A stretch of DNA of 57,109 bases, taken from the NCBI GenBank assembly GCA_046331705.1, contig JAXLQJ010000048.1:1-57109 (forward strand). Direction: 5' to 3'. The DNA is from JADJOY01 sp046331705 [NCBI: bacterium]. GTDB taxonomy: Bacteria; JADJOY01. Positions 24,945 to 32,901 of the stretch are shown piece after piece. The notes under the pieces are model-generated. The model worked only from the letters and a program-made list of their open reading frames with translations, was not told where the DNA came from and searched no databases. How positions within the stretch are numbered: the first letter of the stretch is position 1; each line of letters starts with the position of its first letter. A program made the translations under genes and the position numbers.

Positions 24945-25253
24945 CGACCGCGAGACCCGTTGCGCCGGACGCGAAGGATCGCGTCGCCATCTCCGTCAGC
25001 CGCGAGCCCGCGCGCCGTCGCGGCCCGCGCGTTCATTCGGCGAACACCGCGTGTTCGCGATGCGAACGATCGCCGCGGAGCGCGGTCGATGGAACTGGGG
25101 TTTTCCGCGTCGATTCGCACGTTCGAGCTCCTGCCCACCCTGGCATTGGCCTTGCGTTGACGGCGCGCGGCGGGCGCCGTCTCGAGTCGTGGGCGCAGCG
25201 CTCGGCGGCGCAATCGGGGCGCCGCCGCAACCGAGCGCGAAGGGGATTCACGC
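24945..25253. other. Intergenic region with a perfect palindrome at 25040-25058
   Basis: No gene is recognised in these 309 bases. They contain a perfect inverted repeat GCGAACAC-CGC-GTGTTCGC at 25040-25058, about 195 bases before the patatin gene. It could be an operator for a dimeric regulator or a weak terminator for the upstream gene. A purine-rich AAGGGG at about 25240 is the ribosome-binding site of the next gene. Confidence 0.5.
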
Positions 25254-26291
25254 GTGCAGACCGCGGACGCCGTATTCGAGGGTGGCGGAGTCAAGGGGCT
25301 TGCGTTCGTCGGCGCGCTCGAGGTCTTCGAGCAAGCCGGCTATCAGTGGAATCTGCTCGGCGGCACCTCGGCGGGTGCGATCACCGCGTCGCTTCTCGCC
25401 GCCGGATACACCGCCGCCGAGCTCAAACCGATCCTCGCAGACCTCGACTATCGCCGCTTCAAGGACAAGGGCTTCGTCGACTCCATTCCGCTCTTCGGTA
25501 AGGGCGCGAGCCTGATCTTCGAGAAGGGCATCTACGAGGGCGATTACTTCGAGGAATGGCTCCGCAAGCTGTTGAAGGCCAAGGATGCGACGACGTTCGG
25601 GAAGCTGCTCGCACCCGAGGGCTCGCTCTATCGCCATCGCCTGCAAGTGCTCGCCAGCGACATCAGCGAAGGCCGGCTCGTGGTGCTGCCCTCCGGCCTC
25701 TCCCACTACGGCCTCGACGCCGACTCCTTCGACGTGGCGCGCGCCGTGCGCATGAGCATGTCGATCCCGGTCTTCTTCGAGCCGGTGGTGCAATCGGGGC
25801 GCTACTTCGTCGACGGAGGCTTGCTCTCGAACTTCCCGGTTTGGCTGTTCGATCGCCAGCCCTCGGAGGACGAAGAGAGCGATCCGCCGCCGCGCTGGCC
25901 GACGTTCGGCTTCAAGCTCGTGGAGCCGACCGACGGCAAGCCCGCCGAGATCGACACCATCGTGTCGTTCCTCAAGGCGCTCGTCACCACGATGATGGAC
26001 GCCCACGACCGCAAGCACATCGAGGATCTCGACTTCGATCGCACCGTGCCGATCCCCACCCTCGACGTGAAGACCACCGACTTCGACCTGAGCAAGGACA
26101 AGCGCGATCGCCTCTACGCCTCGGGGCGCGAGGCGGCCGAGGGATTCCTCGAGAGGTGGGATTTCGAGAAGTACGTCGCGTCGGCGCGCGCGCCCAAAGG
26201 CTCGGTCAAGCGCGCCGAGCGCAAGAAGTATCGCGAGCTGATCGTGTCGCGCTCCCAGCAGATGCTGGGCTCGCTCGCCTACCGCTCGTGA
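25254..26291 (+). CDS. Patatin-like phospholipase
   Basis: 345 residues from a GTG preceded by AAGGGG. The patatin Ser-Asp dyad is intact: oxyanion-hole loop G10GGVKG15, nucleophile Ser39 in GGTSAG, and Asp187 in YFVDGG. No signal peptide is visible, so a cytoplasmic lipid acyl hydrolase is likely; a type-III or VPS secreted toxin is less likely because there is no secretion domain or neighbour. The gene converges with the small helical protein gene 35 bases away and sits beside lipid-storage genes, consistent with mobilising acyl groups from membrane or storage lipids. Confidence 0.92.
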   Translation: MQTADAVFEGGGVKGLAFVGALEVFEQAGYQWNLLGGTSAGAITASLLAAGYTAAELKPILADLDYRRFKDKGFVDSIPLFGKGASLIFEKGIYEGDYFEEWLRKLLKAKDATTFGKLLAPEGSLYRHRLQVLASDISEGRLVVLPSGLSHYGLDADSFDVARAVRMSMSIPVFFEPVVQSGRYFVDGGLLSNFPVWLFDRQPSEDEESDPPPRWPTFGFKLVEPTDGKPAEIDTIVSFLKALVTTMMDAHDRKHIEDLDFDRTVPIPTLDVKTTDFDLSKDKRDRLYASGREAAEGFLERWDFEKYVASARAPKGSVKRAERKKYRELIVSRSQQMLGSLAYRS

Positions 26292-26326
26292 GCGACCGCG
26301 CGCGGCGGGCGTGACCGCGCGCCAGC

Positions 26327-26674
26327 TCAGCCGACTGCGGCGTCGACGCGCGTGCGGACGCTCTTGGCCACCCGCCCCGCTTCGCTGAAGAAGCTGTCGA
26401 CCAGCTCCCAGGTGCGCTTCACGGCCACCTCGGGAACGCGCAGCGACTCCTCGACCGTATCGCCCACCAGCTTGGTGACCGACGAGCCGCCTTCGCGGCC
26501 GATGAGCTTGGCGAGCTCGGTGGTCGCCACCTCGACGACGCGCACCGATTGGGTGAGCGTGTCGCCCACGAGCTTGGCGGCGGGCGTGACGAGATGATCG
26601 GCCGCCTCGACGACCTCACGGGCCAGCGGGCTGAGCTCGGGCTTGGGACTCACGGCGATTCGTTGACGGGTCAT
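26327..26674 (-). CDS. Small amphipathic-helical, phasin-like protein with internal duplication
   Basis: 115 residues from the ATG at 26674, preceded by GGAGGA at good spacing. It contains two copies of an about 32-residue helix unit: KLVGDTLTQSVRVVEVATTELAKLIG and KLVGDTVEESLRVPEVAVKRTWELVDSF. There are no Cys, no signal peptide and no known domain. The composition (long amphipathic helices) resembles phasins or lipid-droplet surface proteins. The gene is 199 bases from a wax-ester/DGAT gene, which supports a granule-coating role; this remains inference. Its upstream region carries a striking inverted repeat overlapping a promoter. Confidence 0.8.
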   Translation of the reverse strand: MTRQRIAVSPKPELSPLAREVVEAADHLVTPAAKLVGDTLTQSVRVVEVATTELAKLIGREGGSSVTKLVGDTVEESLRVPEVAVKRTWELVDSFFSEAGRVAKSVRTRVDAAVG

Positions 26675-26732
26675 GGCGTCCTCCGAAGCGCTGGGTCGGC
26701 TCACCGGGTCATCCGACGGCGTCACCAGCGAC

Positions 26733-26772
26733 GTATCACGATGTCGAATCAACATGTAATACATCGTGATAC
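26733..26772. promoter_or_regulatory. Perfect 12-bp inverted repeat, likely operator
   Basis: Arms GTATCACGATGT (26733-26744) and ACATCGTGATAC (26761-26772) are exact reverse complements around a 16-base AT-rich spacer that holds a nested ATGTA-A-TACAT palindrome. The AT richness is exceptional for this genome. It lies 59-98 bases upstream of the phasin-like start and overlaps the predicted promoter, as expected of a repressor site (TetR/PhaR-like size). Confidence 0.7.
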
Positions 26773-26781
26773 ATCCGTCAA
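26754..26781 (-). promoter_or_regulatory. Predicted sigma-70-type promoter of the phasin-like gene
   Basis: On the minus strand TTGACG (26781-26776) is followed after 16 bases by TTACAT (26759-26754). The -35 match is five of six; the -10 is weaker. The right operator arm fills the spacer, so binding would occlude polymerase. Confidence 0.5.
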
Positions 26782-26873
26782 GACCGCAAGACGAGCGGCG
26801 GAGCCAGCGTGGAACGACCCACTCGCTGCCAAACAGGGGCTGCGCAGGCCCCTGCTCAGCTCTTGCGGTGAGC

Positions 26874-28400
26874 TCAGCGACGAACGCGGCGCGCAGGGCG
26901 GCGAGCGCGGCGCGGCGAGCGTGTGATCGTTCGTGACACATCGGCGCTCGAACGTGGCGCCGCGCGCCGCCTGCTGGAGCGCGGAACCTCGACGCACGCC
27001 GCCTCCAGCTCGTCGAGCGCACCGTGCAGCCCGTCGGTGATCTCGTGCGCGTCCGGCACATTGTCGTGGCCTGCGATGACGGCGAACGCGAGCTCCGGTC
27101 CGTAGCTCCACGCCGTCAGGTTCACGCCGATTCCATCCACGATCGGCCCCACCGAATAGAGGTGCTTGAGCTTGGCGCCGGCGATCGTCACCGGCTCCGC
27201 CGGCCCACGCACGTTCGACACGATCGCGTTCGCCGCCGGCCGGTGCAGCCGCGCCAACCGGAGGTCGCTGTACGCCCGGATCGCCCACGACGCGACCCGC
27301 GGCGGCGCGAACTCCGCCCACTCCACCAGCACCTTCGGCCCCAGCCGCTCGTGCGTCTCCTTCGCCGCCTCCGCCACCTTGTGGATGCGGCGCAGCCGAT
27401 CCCGCGGATCGGCGACGTCGGTGCAGAGCGACATGAAGACGTTCGAGAGCTCGTTGCCCGAAAGCCGGAGCCCCGTGCCGGCCTCGGCCACGGATACCGG
27501 CACGGTCGCGATGAGCGAGCGGTCGGGTGTGAGACCGCGCCGGTGGAGGTAGCGCGTGAGCGCTCCGCCCGCGAGGCCGAGCACCACGTCGTTCAGCGTG
27601 ACCCCCGCCGCGTCCTTGATGCGCTTCACCCGCGCCAGCGAGAGCGAGGTGCTCGCGAACGAGCGCGTCGGCGAGAGCGGCTCGTTGAACGGTGTCTTGG
27701 GAGTCACGAACGGCATGGGCGGATGAATCGTGCTCTCGGCGAAGCGGCGCAGCACCCGCACGCCGCCGCGCACCGTGCGCCCGGCCAGCGGCAGCGCGCC
27801 GCGCAACCGTCGCGCCTGGTGGCGAACGGCGCCGCCCACCAGCGCGAGCGCCGAAGGCAGCGGCTCGGATGCGTGCGGCGCGGGCTCGGACGCTCCGTTC
27901 GCCTCCGCCCCGCCCCCGGCCTCCCGCTCCATCACGCTCGTGAGCATCGCCGCCGAGGCACCGCCGTCGGCGACGGCGTGATGGATCTTGGCCACGAACG
28001 CGAGGTCGCCGCCCGCGAGCCCCTCGACCATCCAGATCTCCCACAGCGGATGGCCGCGGTCGAGCGGATGGCTCGCGATGTCCGCGATGACCGCGTCCAG
28101 CTCACGCGGACCGCCTGGCTCGGGAGCGGCGATGCGGTGCAGGTGGTAGTCGAGATCGAAGTGCGGGTCCTCGATCCACACCGGGTGATCGAGACCGAAC
28201 GGCACCTCCACCACGCGCCAGCGAAACGCGGGCAGGCGGTCCAGCAAACGCGCGAGCTCGTGGCGCAGCCGCTCGAAGCGGTCGCTGGGAGAGAGCCCCG
28301 CGGGTGGCTCGACCACCGCCACCTTCAGGGTGTGCATCAAGACGGTGGGGGATTCCGTGTAGAGAAAGCTGGCGTCGAAGCCGGTCAGTCGTCGCACCAT
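26874..28400 (-). CDS. Wax ester synthase/diacylglycerol acyltransferase (WS/DGAT)
   Basis: 508 residues of the bacterial bifunctional WS/DGAT family, which esterifies acyl-CoA to long-chain alcohols or diacylglycerol to make storage lipid. The catalytic HHxxxDG motif is present as H140HAVADG146, and family landmarks such as LDRGHPLWEIWMVEGL and NVRGPAEPVTIAGA are recognisable. The last roughly 35 residues are Arg-rich and atypical, probably a drifted tail. It lies 18 bases after an alpha/beta-hydrolase gene on the same strand, forming a two-gene unit, with the phasin-like gene downstream. Confidence 0.93.
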   Translation of the reverse strand: MVRRLTGFDASFLYTESPTVLMHTLKVAVVEPPAGLSPSDRFERLRHELARLLDRLPAFRWRVVEVPFGLDHPVWIEDPHFDLDYHLHRIAAPEPGGPRELDAVIADIASHPLDRGHPLWEIWMVEGLAGGDLAFVAKIHHAVADGGASAAMLTSVMEREAGGGAEANGASEPAPHASEPLPSALALVGGAVRHQARRLRGALPLAGRTVRGGVRVLRRFAESTIHPPMPFVTPKTPFNEPLSPTRSFASTSLSLARVKRIKDAAGVTLNDVVLGLAGGALTRYLHRRGLTPDRSLIATVPVSVAEAGTGLRLSGNELSNVFMSLCTDVADPRDRLRRIHKVAEAAKETHERLGPKVLVEWAEFAPPRVASWAIRAYSDLRLARLHRPAANAIVSNVRGPAEPVTIAGAKLKHLYSVGPIVDGIGVNLTAWSYGPELAFAVIAGHDNVPDAHEITDGLHGALDELEAACVEVPRSSRRRAAPRSSADVSRTITRSPRRARRPARRVRR

Positions 28401-28418
28401 GCTCCCTCGAAGGACGGG

Positions 28419-29627
28419 TCAGGCTCCCGCGCTGCGAAAGCCGGCGTCCATCAGCACGCGGTCCACGAAGCGCGCCACCTGTCCCGACCAGAAGTAACTC
28501 ACGTGACCACCGTCGAACCAGCGGATGGTGCACCGATCCCAGGCCTGCCACAGCCGGTCCGCCTGCGCCGGCGTGGTGATGCGATCGGCGTGGCCGGCGA
28601 AGATGAAGCGCCTGTCGGAGGGGGCGCGCGAGCCCACCAGCTTGGGCGAGATGAGCCGAAAGAGCTCCTCGGTCTTTCCCCACACCGCCTGCGACCAGTC
28701 CTCGCGCTGACGCATCTCCTCGGGGCTGTGGCTCTGGAAGAGCTGCGGCAGGTCGCACACCGGGATCCCGGCGACCGCCAGCTCCACGTCCTCGAGACCC
28801 GACACCAGTGACGCCACGTACGAGCCCACCGAGAGACCGTAGATGCCGATCCGCGTCGCACCTTGCGCGCGAATCCAGCGCACCAGCCGGCGGGTGTCCC
28901 AGACCGCCTGCGTGATGCCGTTGAGCGTGTCGACGAGGTCGAACGACACCAGCGCCGAGCGCTCCATCCCCGGCGCGCGCCGCGGTCCTTGGAGCGGCAG
29001 CACCGGGAACGCGAGGTTGAGCCCCAGCGAGTGGTGCAGCGTGGACGCCCGGAATCCCGGGAAATCCATCCACGGGCTGCCGGTGCCGAGACCATGCACG
29101 CACACCAGCCACGGCCGCGTCGGATCGCCGTGGCGCAGCACCCACGCGTGCGCCGTCTGGTTCGACACGTACGAGCGCCAGCGAGCGGCACCGATCTGAT
29201 CGCGCGGCGGCTCGAAATCGCTGCGAAACGCGAGGTGCTCGAAGGCGAGGCCGGGAAACCAGCCGTGGCTCACCTCGAGGCCGTCGATGGGCGGCGGCGC
29301 CGCGTGATAGAGGCTCGGCTCGGTGAGCGCGCCGCTCGACGCGTAGAAGGCATGCGCCTCGTCCACCTCGCGGCGCACGCGCGCCAGCTCCTCGTCGCTG
29401 GGGAAGCGCTCGGCGGATTTCATGACGCCGAGCATCGCGTCGTCGATGGCGCCGCCGACGGCGCGCGACGCCGTCGCGAACGCCGAGCGATTGCGTTCCT
29501 CGGAGCGACTCGCGAACGGTGGCGGAGCAGCCGGTGCCGGGCGCGCGGGCCGCCCGAACGCCCCGCTCAGCCAGCGCCCGAATCGACGCAACCACCCCGC
29601 CGGCCTGGCCTCAGCGCTCGCGCTCAT
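28419..29627 (-). CDS. Alpha/beta hydrolase (esterase/lipase-like)
   Basis: 402 residues. The hydrolase fold is complete: oxyanion loop VCVHGLGTG, nucleophile elbow GIYGLSVGSY, acidic residue in FAGHADRITTP, and catalytic His in FDGGHVSYFWSG. The first 70 residues are a Pro/Arg/Ala-rich extension without a clear signal peptide. It is the promoter-proximal gene of a unit with WS/DGAT, so hydrolysis or remodelling of acyl esters is a reasonable guess. It is divergent from the acyl-CoA synthetase gene, the two sharing a 246-base control region. Confidence 0.88.
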   Translation of the reverse strand: MSASAEARPAGWLRRFGRWLSGAFGRPARPAPAAPPPFASRSEERNRSAFATASRAVGGAIDDAMLGVMKSAERFPSDEELARVRREVDEAHAFYASSGALTEPSLYHAAPPPIDGLEVSHGWFPGLAFEHLAFRSDFEPPRDQIGAARWRSYVSNQTAHAWVLRHGDPTRPWLVCVHGLGTGSPWMDFPGFRASTLHHSLGLNLAFPVLPLQGPRRAPGMERSALVSFDLVDTLNGITQAVWDTRRLVRWIRAQGATRIGIYGLSVGSYVASLVSGLEDVELAVAGIPVCDLPQLFQSHSPEEMRQREDWSQAVWGKTEELFRLISPKLVGSRAPSDRRFIFAGHADRITTPAQADRLWQAWDRCTIRWFDGGHVSYFWSGQVARFVDRVLMDAGFRSAGA

Positions 29628-29848
29628 CCCTCACCTCCACACCGGCTCGATGTCCACGATCCCTCGGTCTGGAGGAGTCGCCGTCGCTCGCGACGCGCGT
29701 GTCCGACCGCGCGCACCGAGGGACCGGTGCGCCTCCAAACCGACACACACGGTGCGCGGACGCGACCGCGATCGCGCCGCTCCTTCATCGCCGAAACAAA
29801 CGCGAAAATGGGCAGCCACCCGCATGCGCCTCCCGTGGTCGACCAAAA

Positions 29849-29862
29849 TAGAACGTGTTTCA
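29849..29862. promoter_or_regulatory. Candidate TetR-family operator, TAGAACGTGTTTCA
   Basis: The 14-base site matches the pattern TnnAACnnGTTnnA, described for KstR-like TetR repressors of lipid catabolism. It ends 11 bases before the acyl-CoA synthetase start codon, in the region shared with the divergent hydrolase-WS/DGAT unit. The match is exact for the fixed positions, but the pattern is short. Confidence 0.5.
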
Positions 29863-29873
29863 ATGGAACGCCA

Positions 29874-31703
29874 ATGAAGACTCCCGACGCCCTCGCCTCG
29901 CTACCTCTCGGCGACACCCTGTCGCTGGCACTCGATCTCGCCTCCGCGGCGCGCTACGGCGTGCGCATGGCGATCGACTCGCCCCAGCTCATCCCGTACG
30001 GGATCGGCAGCCCGGCACGGATGCTCGAGTCGCGGGCCCGCCGCAACGCACGCGATCTCGCGCTGCTCTATCGCGACGAGCGCCACAGCTGGGCCCAGGT
30101 CAACGCGCACGCGAACCAGTACGCGAGCTGGTTCGAGCGCCACGGCGTCCGCCCCAAGACCGTGGTCGCGATCGTCATGGACAATCGGCCCGACTTCCTG
30201 TTCGCGCTCCTCGGCCTCTCCAAGCTCGGCGCCGTGGGCGCCCTCATCAACACCCAGCTCGTGGGCGCGGCTCTCGCACATGCCATCCACGTGAGCCGCG
30301 CCAAGTTCCTGCTGGTGGGCGCCGAGCGTCGCGCCCAGGTGCACGCCCTCGAACGCGAGGGCGCGAGCGCACTCACCAACCTGACCGTGTGGGTGGCCCG
30401 CGAGGACGGCGATTCCGATACCGATCCCCGCACGCTGCCCGCCACCATCGACGACGAGGTCCGTCGCGAGCCCACACGCAACCGCCTGCGTCTTCACATC
30501 CCCAGCAACAAAGACGTGTTCTGCTACGTCTACACCTCCGGCACCACCGGGCTGCCCAAAGCCGCCGTCATCCGGAACCAGCGCATGCTCGGCGCGAACC
30601 TGGTGTTCGGCCACCTCATGCACCGCGCCGGCCCCGGCGACGTGATCTACGTCCCGCTGCCGCTGTTTCATTCGAACGCGCTCTTCCTGGGCTGGGGATC
30701 CGCGCTCGCCACCGGCGCCGCCATCGCCCTGCGCAGGAAGTTCTCGGTCAGCCAGTTCTGGGACGACGTCCGCGCCTTCGACGCCACGTCGTTCGTCTAC
30801 ATCGGCGAGCTCTGCCGCTACCTGCTGCAAGCGCCCGAGCGCCCCGAGGAACGCCAGCACCGGCTGCGCGTGGCCGTGGGAAACGGCCTCCGTCCCGAGA
30901 TCTGGGAGAAGTTCCAGAAGCGCTTCTCCATCCCGATGGTCCGGGAATTCTACGGCTCCACCGAAGGCAACGCGCCCACCCTCAACTGGCGCGGCCGCCC
31001 CGGCATGATCGGCCGCAAGCTCCGCAACCAGTCGGTGATCCGCTGCGATCCCGAGACCGGCGAGCTGGTCCGCAATCCCCGCGGTTTCTGCGAGGAGGTC
31101 GCCGTCGGCCAATCCGGGCTCTTGGTGGGCAGGCTCAACCCGCTCTTCACGTTCGACGGCTACGTCGATGCCCAAGCCACCGAGCAGAAGATCCTCACCA
31201 ACGTCTTCAAGCGCGGCGATCGCTACTTCAACACCGGCGACTTGGTGCTCATCCACGAGGGCGGCTGGCTCTCCTTCGTCGACCGCCTCGGCGACACCTA
31301 TCGATGGAAAGGCGAAAACGTTTCCACCCAGGAGGTCGCCGAGATCCTCCACCGCGCGCCAGGCGTGCTCGACGCCAACGTCTTCGGCGTCACCGTCCCC
31401 AACGCCGACGGCCGCGCCGGCATGGCCGCGCTACGCGTCGGCCCCGGCTTCACGCCCGCCAAGCTGCTCCACTACGTCAAAGAGCACCTCGCCGTGGCCC
31501 AGCGCCCGCTCTTCGTCCGCGTCCTCGGCGACGCCATGCAGGTCACTTCCACCCTCAAGCCCAAGAAGGGCGAATACCGCGCCCAGGGCTACGACCTGAA
31601 ACGCGTCCGCGACCCCATCTACGTCCTACGCTCCGGCCGCTACGTGAAGCTCACCCCGAAGCTCCTGACCCAGATCCAAGCCGGCACGATCGCGCTCGGG
31701 TGA
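29874..31703 (+). CDS. Long-chain/very-long-chain acyl-CoA synthetase (FATP/FadD6-like)
   Basis: 609 residues from the ATG at 29874; the frame is open far upstream but those residues are not family-like. It belongs to the fatty-acid-transport-protein type of adenylate-forming enzymes. The P-loop-like motif is CYVYTSGTTGLPKAAV, adenylate-binding motif REFYGSTEGN, and the hinge region is YFNTGDLVLIHEGGWLSFVDRLGDTYRWKGENVSTQEVAE. It activates long or very long fatty acids to acyl-CoA, the substrate for the divergently encoded WS/DGAT. A TetR-type operator candidate sits just upstream, suggesting induction by acyl-CoA. Confidence 0.93.
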   Translation: MKTPDALASLPLGDTLSLALDLASAARYGVRMAIDSPQLIPYGIGSPARMLESRARRNARDLALLYRDERHSWAQVNAHANQYASWFERHGVRPKTVVAIVMDNRPDFLFALLGLSKLGAVGALINTQLVGAALAHAIHVSRAKFLLVGAERRAQVHALEREGASALTNLTVWVAREDGDSDTDPRTLPATIDDEVRREPTRNRLRLHIPSNKDVFCYVYTSGTTGLPKAAVIRNQRMLGANLVFGHLMHRAGPGDVIYVPLPLFHSNALFLGWGSALATGAAIALRRKFSVSQFWDDVRAFDATSFVYIGELCRYLLQAPERPEERQHRLRVAVGNGLRPEIWEKFQKRFSIPMVREFYGSTEGNAPTLNWRGRPGMIGRKLRNQSVIRCDPETGELVRNPRGFCEEVAVGQSGLLVGRLNPLFTFDGYVDAQATEQKILTNVFKRGDRYFNTGDLVLIHEGGWLSFVDRLGDTYRWKGENVSTQEVAEILHRAPGVLDANVFGVTVPNADGRAGMAALRVGPGFTPAKLLHYVKEHLAVAQRPLFVRVLGDAMQVTSTLKPKKGEYRAQGYDLKRVRDPIYVLRSGRYVKLTPKLLTQIQAGTIALG

Positions 31704-31722
31704 GCGCCCTCGGGTGAGCGCC
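31695..31722 (+). repeat. 14-bp tandem duplication spanning a stop codon
   Basis: CTCGGGTGAGCGCC occurs twice without a gap. The first copy contains the TGA stop of the acyl-CoA synthetase gene. It is probably a replication slippage product. Confidence 0.85.
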
Positions 31723-31843
31723 AACGCAGAGGCCTGAGCTCGCTCGCGATGCCGGCGTGCGCCGTGACCGGATCGCGTGACGCCGGAAGGCCTGACGAAC
31801 ATCGCGGTCGATCGCGACAGGCGAGTGAGCCGGGCGCGATGGG

Positions 31844-32890
31844 TCACCGTCGCGCAACGAGCTTCTTGAGCCGGGCTCGCAGGGGGTGCGGGGTTTCCTT
31901 GGCGAGGGCGTCCATCGCGGCCTGCATCTGGGTGGTGATCTCGGTGTAGCAGCGCTCGATGATCTTGGGGTCGGTGGCGGCCTTGGGGCCGAGCTTGCGC
32001 CAGTCGATGGGTTTCAGGATCTGGACGGTGACCTTGGCGGGCAGCGGCACGCCCGGGAGTGCGGGTGAGATGCCCCAGGGAATCTGCAGGAGGATCGGAT
32101 AGGTCTTCATGCGGATGCGTTCCATTCGGAGCAGCTTGGCGAGCTTCTCGCCGCGCGTGAGCACGACGAGGGTGTGGTGGCCGCCGTGGCCGACGATGGG
32201 CACGATGGGCACCTGCTTCTCGAGGGCGACGCGGATGAAACCTTTGTGGCCACCAAAGTCGACTTTGTCGCGGTCTTTCCAGGGCCGGTACACCTCGTGG
32301 ACGCCGCCGGGATAGACGAGGACGGCGGCACCTTCGTCGAGGGCCTTGCCGACGTTCTCCCAGCTCGCGGGTACCTGGCCGATCTTCCGCATCAGGTCGC
32401 GGAAGCCGGGGATGCCGAACGCGGTGTCGAAGGCGAGGCCGATGAGCGGCTGCGCGAAGCCGCGCTGGCGGTACCAGCCAGCCATCACCGCGGCGGTGTC
32501 CGGGGTGAGCGCGCCGCCCGAGTGGTTCCCCACCAGCATCATCGGGCCGGATTTGGGGATGTTCTCCCAGCCGCGCACCTCGGCGTCGAAGTAGCGGCCC
32601 CAGATCTCCATCAGGGGAATGAGCTTCTTCAGGAACTCGGGGTCGCGCTGGAAATTGGGGCCCGCGACCTCGCGGCGGATCGTTTCGGCCCAGGAGTCGA
32701 CGAGGCCGAGGCGTTTCGCGCGGGACGGCTTCGTCTTCCGGGTGTCGCGCGCGGACGCGACGGAGCGCGTCCCTCCAGCAGAGCGGCGCGCGGGCGTGTC
32801 GGAGTCGGGCGACGCGGACGATCGCGCGCGCCCTGCGGATCGACGCTGCGTTCGTGCGTGTGCGCGCTTCGGTGTGGTCTTGGTCGCCAT
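31844..32890 (-). CDS. PlsC/DGAT2-like lysophospholipid acyltransferase
   Basis: 348 residues from the ATG at 32890. A basic, Ser/Arg/Lys-rich N-terminal stretch of about 55 residues precedes the acyltransferase domain. The domain has MMLVGNHSGGALTPD as the catalytic His-Asp block, AAVLVYPGGVHEVYRPWKDRDKVDFGGHKGFIRVALEKQVPIVPIV as the substrate-binding block, and PWGISPALPGVPLPAKVTVQILKPI near the C-terminus, a pattern shared with soluble DAGAT-like acyltransferases. It likely transfers acyl groups to a glycerolipid. It starts 11 bases after the serine-hydrolase gene, so the two are co-transcribed. Confidence 0.88.
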   Translation of the reverse strand: MATKTTPKRAHARTQRRSAGRARSSASPDSDTPARRSAGGTRSVASARDTRKTKPSRAKRLGLVDSWAETIRREVAGPNFQRDPEFLKKLIPLMEIWGRYFDAEVRGWENIPKSGPMMLVGNHSGGALTPDTAAVMAGWYRQRGFAQPLIGLAFDTAFGIPGFRDLMRKIGQVPASWENVGKALDEGAAVLVYPGGVHEVYRPWKDRDKVDFGGHKGFIRVALEKQVPIVPIVGHGGHHTLVVLTRGEKLAKLLRMERIRMKTYPILLQIPWGISPALPGVPLPAKVTVQILKPIDWRKLGPKAATDPKIIERCYTEITTQMQAAMDALAKETPHPLRARLKKLVARR

Positions 32891-32901
32891 GGTTCCCTCG
32901 C

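Noticed and set aside
25254-26291. CBASS/CD-NTase-linked phospholipase effector
   Set aside because: A patatin-like gene can be an anti-phage effector, but no nucleotidyltransferase or sensor gene is adjacent, and the neighbours are lipid-metabolism genes.
28863-29873. Upstream extension of the acyl-CoA synthetase frame
   Set aside because: These codons are antisense to the alpha/beta hydrolase gene and not family-like; the ATG at 29874 starts the recognisable protein.
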